In this document: in pieces, positions 59,000 through 64,000 of the stretch
Numbering within the stretch: position 1 is the first letter of the stretch
Layout of the letters: the number at the start of each line of letters is the position of its first letter
NCBI GenBank assembly: GCA_016196035.1
Contig: JACPYM010000074.1
Coordinates: forward strand, 1-64,000
Reading direction: 5' to 3'
Source: Acidobacteriota bacterium
GTDB lineage: Bacteria > Acidobacteriota > Blastocatellia > RBC074
Length of the DNA stretch: 64,000 nucleotides
The notes under the pieces: generated by a model
Seen by the model: the letters and a program-made list of their open reading frames with translations, nothing else
What the model was told of the DNA's origin: nothing
The model's database searches: none
Made by a program: the position numbers and the translations under genes

Positions 59000-59320
59000 T
59001 CAACGCACCGCAATCTCTTCGACTACCGACCAGGTCGTGCGCCCCAAGTCGGCGAAGTTTTCCAAGTCGCGCGTCGCCGCCTCACCTGCTGGCGTGGCCC
59101 ACGCGGCTTCCATTGCCGCACGGCTCTCGAAATATAACTCGCTGACCACATCCCAGCCGGGAGGCTTTCGAGTGGGATCGTCGTCAACGAAGTTCTGCAC
59201 ATATTTACGCAACCCCGGCAACTGTTCCGCCAGCGGGCCGTGCACTTCACGAAAATAACGCGCAAATTCGGCGTGGCTGAAATCGGCGCGCCGATACACC
59301 ACCACGATGAATTTGATCAT
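59000..59320 (-). CDS. EthD-domain protein
   Basis: 106 residues from the ATG at 59320, which overlaps the MOSC gene stop by four bases. MIKFIVVVYRR, the FARYFREVHGPLAEQLPGL block and YFESRAAMEAAWATPAG identify the EthD/dimeric alpha-beta barrel family. Members assist cytochrome P450 systems or act as small monooxygenases or lyases. Cytosolic; partner unknown. Translationally coupled to the MOSC gene. Confidence 0.88.
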   Translation of the reverse strand: MIKFIVVVYRRADFSHAEFARYFREVHGPLAEQLPGLRKYVQNFVDDDPTRKPPGWDVVSELYFESRAAMEAAWATPAGEAATRDLENFADLGRTTWSVVEEIAVR

Positions 59321-59988
59321 CCGCTGCTCCTGCTCAATTCCGCCAGACGTTTTTGCAACTCGTCGCGCCAGGCCGCCGACAGCGCCGGGCACGCAGCCAA
59401 CACCTGCATCGCCGCTGCATCCTGCCTGCCGCGATAGATCACGTCGTTGGCTGCCGCAATCGTCCATTCGGGATGCGGGCGTTCGACCAGTTCAATCGAC
59501 ATACCCGCCTCGACCGCGCCTTCCTGGATGACGCGCAAGTACCAGCCGGTTTTGCCGGCGGCGATAACTTGGGCGGCGAAATCTTTCAGCCGCCAACGCC
59601 GCGCCAATTTCGCGCAGGGCTGGCGTGGTTGCGAAACCTGCAAGACCGCGTCGCCGATGCGATAGACATCGCTGATGCAAACTTCGCTTTCATCCAAGCC
59701 CGCGGTCGAGAAATTTTCGCCGAATGCGCCGAACTGCATATCCAGTTGCAAGGCCACGCGCCAGTGCGCCAGATGTTCTGATGGATACACATTGACGGCC
59801 TTGTCAGGGCCGCCGTGAAAGCGGCGATTGGCGACCTGATCGCCGACGAGCGTCGTGCGGCTCAACCAGACAGAACCGGCGACCGGCGCGCGGAAGATCG
59901 CCGTGCGCCACTTTTTTTCGTAATAGTCCGCCGCGTCTTTGTCGCCGTAAGTGCGCGGCTTGCCGAGCTGGAGCGAAAGCAATTTCAT
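59317..59988 (-). CDS. MOSC-domain protein (YiiM-like)
   Basis: About 223 residues from the ATG at 59988, beginning MKLLSLQLGKPRTYG; the frame upstream is the translation of a tandem repeat. MOSC motifs are present: VGDQVANRRFHGGPDKAVNVY, FGENFSTAGLDESEVCISDV, YRIGDAVLQVSQPRQPCAKL. The conserved Cys in RQPCAKL is expected to bind a sulfur/molybdopterin ligand. YiiM-type proteins reduce N-hydroxylated compounds. Coupled to the EthD gene. Confidence 0.92.
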   Translation of the reverse strand: MKLLSLQLGKPRTYGDKDAADYYEKKWRTAIFRAPVAGSVWLSRTTLVGDQVANRRFHGGPDKAVNVYPSEHLAHWRVALQLDMQFGAFGENFSTAGLDESEVCISDVYRIGDAVLQVSQPRQPCAKLARRWRLKDFAAQVIAAGKTGWYLRVIQEGAVEAGMSIELVERPHPEWTIAAANDVIYRGRQDAAAMQVLAACPALSAAWRDELQKRLAELSRSSG

Positions 59989-60007
59989 AATCCGTCGAAC
60001 CTTGCCG

Positions 60008-60052
60008 TTGCGAGCCAGGCTGTTGCGAGCCAGGCTGTTGCGAGCCAGGCTG
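60008..60052. repeat. 15-base tandem repeat
   Basis: Three exact copies of TTGCGAGCCAGGCTG between the MOSC and DUF1579-like genes. As the unit length is a multiple of three it keeps a frame open (NSLAR repeated) upstream of the MOSC start, but no start codon or ribosome site supports translation. Confidence 0.95.
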
Positions 60053-60064
60053 TTCGCGTGACAC

Positions 60065-60553
60065 TTATGAGGCACGCGTGAAATCCATAATCCAGTTGGT
60101 CTCCCAACTTTTGCCGCCGTCCGGCGAGAACGCCTGCTCCCAACGAGGCGCCTCCGCGTTTGAAGCGTCCCATAGAAACCTTACGCGAATGGGCTGTCCG
60201 GCGAGGATGTCTTCCGCATAGAAAGTCCCGATGCCTGCTTTGAATGACCCGACGACGGGAACATCGAGTTTGCCAGGGCTTCTACTGTCAAGCCACCAGA
60301 TTGACCAGGTCTGAAGGCCGGCATCGTAGGAGCGCAACGTAACGGCGCGATAGGTGCCAGCGGGCAACTCAAGCACGTTGTCATCCATGTTCCCGAAGCC
60401 GCCCAAAATCTTTTGTGCGACACAGCTTCCTGGAAAGGTCGTCCATTCGGTACACCCCGTCAGCCGCTCGTTTAACCGCCGGTGTGTGACGTTCCAACTT
60501 CCGATGTAAAAGTCGAAATCGGTTGGGATCATTGGGTCGTCTTTTTTTGTCAT
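60065..60553 (-). CDS. conserved protein, DUF1579-like
   Basis: 162 residues, no signal peptide. FDFYIGSWNVTHRRLNERLT followed by GCTEWTTFPGSC and KILGGFGNMDDN is characteristic of a conserved family of about 160-residue beta-barrel proteins (DUF1579-like), with WSIWWLDSR and VGSFKAGIGTFY in the middle. Possibly a lipocalin-like ligand binder; function unknown. The start at 60553 is followed by a second ATG seven codons later. Confidence 0.75.
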   Translation of the reverse strand: MTKKDDPMIPTDFDFYIGSWNVTHRRLNERLTGCTEWTTFPGSCVAQKILGGFGNMDDNVLELPAGTYRAVTLRSYDAGLQTWSIWWLDSRSPGKLDVPVVGSFKAGIGTFYAEDILAGQPIRVRFLWDASNAEAPRWEQAFSPDGGKSWETNWIMDFTRAS

Positions 60554-60630
60554 CGGAGCGCCTCTCGCGGAATAGAAAATTCGTTTTTAGATCGGTTTTC
60601 ACTACGATGTACGGGAAAACCGCGCAGCGA

Positions 60631-60724
60631 GACAGTACCGCGCGCGTCAGCAAGCGGAGCTTTGGTAATTTAGCCAATGGTGCCAGCTTGACACACGCCG
60701 CTTGCTCACGCGCGCGGTACTGTC
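60631..60724. repeat. inverted repeat family 4, copy C
   Basis: GACAGTACCGCGCGCGTCAG at the left, CGCGCGCGGTACTGTC at the right, with an internal CAAGCGG/CCGCTTG stem. Homologous to 29704-29799 also in loop and flanks. Both copies end close to the stop codon of a minus-strand gene. Confidence 0.92.
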
Positions 60725-60765
60725 CCAGCGTCAACTGACTCCCGTAAACGCCATTGCAAACCGCT

Positions 60766-61419
60766 CTAAGACCTGCCGTAACTCGCCACGTGCGCGGGCA
60801 CGGGCGTGCCGGGCGCGAGTTGCGGGTCGGCCAGGGGCGTGCCCGTCACCATCTGCAACGGCAAGACGCCCGCCCACACGGGCAGCGCCAAATCTTCTTC
60901 GTCATCCACGGGCGGGCCGGTGCGGATTTTGGCCGAAGCCTCGGTCAACGGCAACACAAGCACCGTCGTGCCTTTCAATTCCTGTTCATTCGGTTCGCGC
61001 ACTTCGGCCCAACGGCCCTGGATGACGTGTTCGGTGAAGGCCTTGAGCGCGGCCATTTTCTCTGCCGCATCTTCGACCACGCGCGCTGTGCCGAAAATCA
61101 CGACCGAACGATAGTTGATCGAATGATGAAAGGCCGAACGCGCCAGCACCAGGCCATCGGTCAGCGTCACTGTCACGCACACCGGAATGCCTTGCGCCAG
61201 TTGGCGCTGCATCCGGCTGGCCGCCGAGCCGTGGATGAAAAGCTGATCGCCCACGCGCCCGAAACTGGTCGGGATCACGAAGGGCAGACCGTCAACCACG
61301 AAACCGACGTGACAGACGAAGGCTTCGTCGAGAATGCTGTAAACGGTGGCGCGGTCAAACACGCCGCGCTGTGGTAAGCGTTTAAGGGTGGTGTTGGGTG
61401 TCGGATGAAAAGTGCTCAT
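60766..61419 (-). CDS. pyridoxamine 5'-phosphate oxidase-family flavoprotein
   Basis: 217 residues. FMN-binding split barrel with FVCHVGFVVDGLPFVIPTSF, LFIHGSAASRMQRQL and YRSVVIFGTARVVED, matching the Pyridox_ox_2 group rather than PdxH itself. Such proteins bind FMN, F420 or heme and reduce diverse substrates. It follows the cupin gene by 18 bases and lies in a minus-strand set (OsmC, ACT, cupin, this gene) divergent from a MocR regulator, whose family often controls PLP-related genes. Confidence 0.88.
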   Translation of the reverse strand: MSTFHPTPNTTLKRLPQRGVFDRATVYSILDEAFVCHVGFVVDGLPFVIPTSFGRVGDQLFIHGSAASRMQRQLAQGIPVCVTVTLTDGLVLARSAFHHSINYRSVVIFGTARVVEDAAEKMAALKAFTEHVIQGRWAEVREPNEQELKGTTVLVLPLTEASAKIRTGPPVDDEEDLALPVWAGVLPLQMVTGTPLADPQLAPGTPVPAHVASYGRS

Positions 61420-61437
61420 TCTTGCTGTCTCTTTCGG

Positions 61438-61818
61438 TTACGAATTTCGTGGTTTGAGAATCTCGACTTGCTGCGGAACCTTGAGCAACGCGACACAGCC
61501 GTGCTGCGACCAGACCGCGTGTACGCCGTTGGGCACGGTGTAAAGATAATCGCCCGCGTGCAAATGATCTTTGCCCAGTTTCAAATCGCCTTCGAGCACG
61601 AAGACCTCTTCGCCGCCGGGATGATTGTGGGCGGGATAGGTCGCGCCCGCCTCGAATTTCAGCAGGATCGTTGGCGCGCGTTGCGTCTCGTGATCAAAGA
61701 GCAATTCCTTGATGTAAACGCCTCTCACGCCGGGTTCGCCCAAAGGCCGCCATTCCACTTGCTGACTGCGGACGAGGCTGGTCGGGTTGACGGGTTGTGT
61801 TGCGGTAGCTTCAGTCAT
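61438..61818 (-). CDS. cupin-domain protein, ChrR-like
   Basis: 126 residues, ATG preceded by GCAGGAGAA. Single cupin with YPAHNHPGGEEVFVLEGDLK (metal-binding His, His, Glu) and a second motif YTVPNGVHAVWSQHG (His). This is the anti-sigma ChrR-type cupin fold without a zinc-binding N-domain. Could be an enzyme or sensor; 18 bases before the PNPOx-like gene, so co-transcribed. Confidence 0.88.
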   Translation of the reverse strand: MTEATATQPVNPTSLVRSQQVEWRPLGEPGVRGVYIKELLFDHETQRAPTILLKFEAGATYPAHNHPGGEEVFVLEGDLKLGKDHLHAGDYLYTVPNGVHAVWSQHGCVALLKVPQQVEILKPRNS

Positions 61819-61875
61819 GGTTCTTCTCCTGCGTTGATTCCGTTTGTATGATGCTGGTGCAACACACCGTAAAGC

Positions 61876-62274
61876 TCATCGAATTGACGCCGTGCCTTGC
61901 CAGGCCGCAGAGACAGCGCGCCCCTTCGCCAGATCATCAACCACCAAAATCAATTGGTTTTGATGATCGCTGTAAACAACTTCGATATTGACGCCGGCCT
62001 CAGCCATGCGGCACGCGAGTTGACCTAACTGACCGGGTTGTTCCTGGTTCAAGTGTTGCACCAGAACTTCACGATCCGCCAGCACCGTGATACCTGCGGC
62101 TTCAAGCGCGTGGCGGGCGGCGCTTGCGTCTGCAACCAAAAAGTGAACGATGCCTTGCCCCGCGAACACAAATCCGCCGCCGCCTTCAAGACTGACCCCC
62201 GCACGGCCCAACGCTTCGCCCATCTCCGCCAACGCGCCAGGGCGGTGCGCCAATCGAATTGCCAAATCTTTCAT
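61876..62274 (-). CDS. ACT-domain protein
   Basis: 132 residues, ATG preceded by GGGAG. Two ACT-like modules: RLAHRPGALAEMGEALGRAG at the N-terminus and EQPGQLGQLACRMAEAGVNI near 78-97. ACT domains bind amino acids and control enzymes; no enzyme domain is fused, so it is a stand-alone sensor. Co-directional with the OsmC gene 33 bases upstream. Confidence 0.85.
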   Translation of the reverse strand: MKDLAIRLAHRPGALAEMGEALGRAGVSLEGGGGFVFAGQGIVHFLVADASAARHALEAAGITVLADREVLVQHLNQEQPGQLGQLACRMAEAGVNIEVVYSDHQNQLILVVDDLAKGRAVSAAWQGTASIR

Positions 62275-62307
62275 GTGAATTCGCTCCCTTGCATGCCAGG
62301 TCGCAGA

Positions 62308-62778
62308 TTAAGCGGGCCAGACCGGCTCGCAGCGCATCTCCGTTTTCACGGAGTTTGCGAGGTAACATTCCGCGTGCGCCTGCTCGTGCAAGGCTTGAAT
62401 GTCGGCATGTGTGGGGAGACGGTCGCCTACGAAAGCCACGCGGGGCCGCAGCGTCACACACGTCATTACCAGCCGGCCCATTTGATCTTTGCCCATCACG
62501 CCCATTGCGGCATCAGTGTAATGGTCAACGCAAAATCCCCGCTGGGCCGCCAGTGAAAGGAACCACAGCATATGACAACTCGACAGCGCGGCCACAAAAG
62601 CTTCTTCCGGATCAACCGCGCCCGCGTCGGCGTAAGGCAGCGGCACCACATGCGGCGAGGCCGAAGCCGGCACTTGAACACCGCCGTCAAACGTCCAGAT
62701 GTGCCTGCGACTGTAGCGATTGTCCGTAAAGAGTTGGGCGCCACGTTCCCACTGAACCGTGGCTGTATATTCACTCAT
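62308..62778 (-). CDS. OsmC-family peroxiredoxin-like protein
   Basis: 156 residues, ATG preceded by GGGAGG. The two catalytic cysteines of the family are visible: Cys68 in AALSSCHMLWFLSLAA and Cys138 in HAECYLANSV. Strong ARYxxRHxW/FDGG start. It should reduce organic hydroperoxides in the cytosol using thiols. First in a minus-strand group (OsmC, ACT, cupin, PNPOx-like) and divergent from the MocR-type regulator gene 136 bases away. Confidence 0.9.
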   Translation of the reverse strand: MSEYTATVQWERGAQLFTDNRYSRRHIWTFDGGVQVPASASPHVVPLPYADAGAVDPEEAFVAALSSCHMLWFLSLAAQRGFCVDHYTDAAMGVMGKDQMGRLVMTCVTLRPRVAFVGDRLPTHADIQALHEQAHAECYLANSVKTEMRCEPVWPA

Positions 62779-62914
62779 GGGTTCTGCCTCCCGTCAGGCT
62801 GCGGCGCGCTGACCGTTGCTTGAGCTTTCCGAACAAAAAAGCTACCATTCAAAGTGGCCTGCCGAAAGGGCCAATTTTGCATTTTTTGACCAGTCCACTT
62901 GAAAGGCCGTCTGC

Positions 62915-64000
62915 ATGGAACTTGCCGTCAATCTCAACACCAGCGCGCCGCAACCATTGCATCAGCAGCTTTACCAGGAATTGCGCCGCTCGATTTTGAG
63001 TGGGCGCTTGAGCGCCGGGCAGCGCATTCCTTCAACCCGCGCGCTGGCGAAATCACTGGGCCTGTCGCGCGCGACCGTAACCCAGAGTTATGAACAACTC
63101 GCCAGCGAAGGTTATCTGCAAACCGCTATCGGTTCGGGCACAACCGTCAGCGCACAATTGCCGGATGAGCTGTTGCAGGCTGCGCCAGTCAAACCAACCA
63201 CGACCAAAGCGGCGCGGCAGGCCAAACCGAAAGCCCCTCCGCAGATCAAACTGTCGAGCTATGGCACCAGCGTGCTTGCCTTCGCCCCTGAGCCTGCGGA
63301 ACCCGATCTACTGTTCAATTTCCGCTACTGCCGCCCCGCCGTAGATCATTTTCCCATCGAAGCATGGCGGCGGTTGCTGTTGCGGCATTGCCGCGCCGGT
63401 CAACACGAGTTGCTCGATTACGCGGCGGGTGGCCAAGGCGATCCCGCCTTGCGCGCGGCCATCGCGGCCTATTTGGCGCGCGCGCGGGCGGTCAATTGCA
63501 CGCCTGATCAAGTCATCATCGTCAACGGTTCGCAACAGGCGTTGCATCTGTGCGCGCAGGTTTTGGTGGAGCGTGGCGAAACGGTCGCCATCGAAGAGCC
63601 GGGCTATTTGGGCGCGCGCCACGCCTTCTTGACGCACGGCGCGCAGTTGCATCCGGTGCCAGTGGACGAAGCCGGATTGCAATTGGAAAGCCTGCCGCAA
63701 ACAAATGCAAAACCGGCAGCGAAACCGGCGGCGAAACTGCTTTACGTCACACCTTCGCACCAATTCCCCACGGGCGCGGTGCTGTCATTGCCGCGCCGGT
63801 TGGAATTGCTGGCCTGGGCCGAACAAACGGGCACGCTGATTTTGGAAGACGATTACGACAGCGAGTTTCGTTATGGCGGGCGGCCCATTCCGGCGTTACA
63901 GGGCTTGGCGCAAAACGCCAACGTCATTTACATCGGCACGTTTTCCAAAGTGCTCTTCCCCGCCCTGCGCATCGGCTATCTCGTCGTGCCGCCCGCGTTG
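62915..64000 (+). CDS. MocR/PdxR-type GntR regulator with aminotransferase domain (truncated by window end)
   Basis: 362 residues visible, no stop before the edge. N-terminal winged helix of GntR type: PLHQQLYQELRRSILSGRL, IPSTRALAKSLGLSRATVTQ and SYEQLASEGYL. After a Lys/Pro-rich linker comes a fold-type I aminotransferase domain (YAAGGQGDPALRAAIAAYLA, NGSQQALHLCAQVLV, EDDYDSEFRYGG) with the PLP-binding lysine in IGTFSKVLFPALRIGY. Such regulators sense PLP or amino acids. The divergent OsmC/ACT/cupin/PNPOx-like genes are the natural targets; that is inferred. Confidence 0.93.
   Translation, partial: MELAVNLNTSAPQPLHQQLYQELRRSILSGRLSAGQRIPSTRALAKSLGLSRATVTQSYEQLASEGYLQTAIGSGTTVSAQLPDELLQAAPVKPTTTKAARQAKPKAPPQIKLSSYGTSVLAFAPEPAEPDLLFNFRYCRPAVDHFPIEAWRRLLLRHCRAGQHELLDYAAGGQGDPALRAAIAAYLARARAVNCTPDQVIIVNGSQQALHLCAQVLVERGETVAIEEPGYLGARHAFLTHGAQLHPVPVDEAGLQLESLPQTNAKPAAKPAAKLLYVTPSHQFPTGAVLSLPRRLELLAWAEQTGTLILEDDYDSEFRYGGRPIPALQGLAQNANVIYIGTFSKVLFPALRIGYLVVPPAL

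Noticed and set aside
59989-60075. Repeat-coded NSLAR extension of the MOSC protein
   Set aside because: It comes from a 15-base tandem array with no ribosome site, while the ATG at 59988 starts the conserved MKLLSLQLG sequence.

Overview
The window looks like a chromosomal segment of a high-GC member of the Acidobacteriota, most likely of the Blastocatellia type. No rRNA or taxonomic marker is present, so this is inferred from gene content: a very large Oar-like TonB receptor with an N-terminal carboxypeptidase-regulatory domain, an acidobacterial VWFA-related protein, two CRTAC1-type FG-GAP/ASPIC-UnbV proteins, a secreted multiheme cytochrome, TPR proteins, MacB-type permeases and many intergenic inverted repeats. 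LptE and several lipoproteins point to a Gram-negative envelope. I see no rRNA, CRISPR array, transposase, integrase or prophage. One tRNA-Pro(CGG) lies at 40808-40881.

Layout. 1-4600: sugar-acid/aldolase genes (HpcH/HpaI aldolase, an RraA-like protein with a membrane or lipoprotein leader, a GMC oxidoreductase, a small lipoprotein, KDPG/KHG aldolase). 4900-21300: an envelope cluster of VWA protein, CRTAC1 protein, TPR protein, seven-heme cytochrome, TPR protein, the 1264-residue TonB receptor, a divergent CadC-like membrane regulator and a second CRTAC1 protein. 21300-29400: LD-carboxypeptidase, PA-IL-like lectin-domain protein, a triplicated beta-domain protein, MaoC hydratase with a DUF2889-like partner, and two MacB-type permeases flanking a zinc-ribbon membrane protein. 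29800-33630: Gfo/Idh/MocA oxidoreductase, divergent GT39 glycosyltransferase, Hsp33. 33700-39340: a six-gene minus-strand operon (SGNH hydrolase, MBOAT acyltransferase, two unknowns, second SGNH hydrolase, acyl carrier protein), which looks like a surface O-acylation machine with Dlt/AlgI logic. 39580-45310: small genes, tRNA-Pro, XdhC, Tat-type phosphoesterase, TonB-domain protein, GNAT, coiled-coil protein. 45570-49840: sugar epimerase, glycosyltransferase, ScpB, ScpA. 49895-51886: a more AT-rich three-gene cassette (GHKL ATPase, STAS-like DUF4325 protein, two-TM coiled-coil protein) lodged between scpA and trpS. 51960-64000: trpS, holA, lptE, a serine hydrolase, then small metabolic and stress genes (PEP-mutase-like, DinB, GNAT, DUF1272, EthD, MOSC, DUF1579-like, PNPOx-like, cupin, ACT, OsmC) and a divergent MocR/PdxR regulator cut by the window end.

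The intergenic space is unusually rich in palindromic elements. At least four homologous families recur (3, 5, 2 and 3 copies), with several single long hairpins. Some copies reach gene ends: one supplies the N-terminal codons of a CRTAC1 gene, others contain or abut stop codons, and one abuts the Hsp33 start.

The two most interesting candidates for undescribed systems are the GHKL-ATPase/DUF4325/2TM cassette, which looks like a partner-switching signalling or defence module, and the SGNH-MBOAT-SGNH-ACP acylation operon. The CRTAC1/VWA/TPR/multiheme/TonB cluster with its CadC-like regulator and promoter/operator region comes next.
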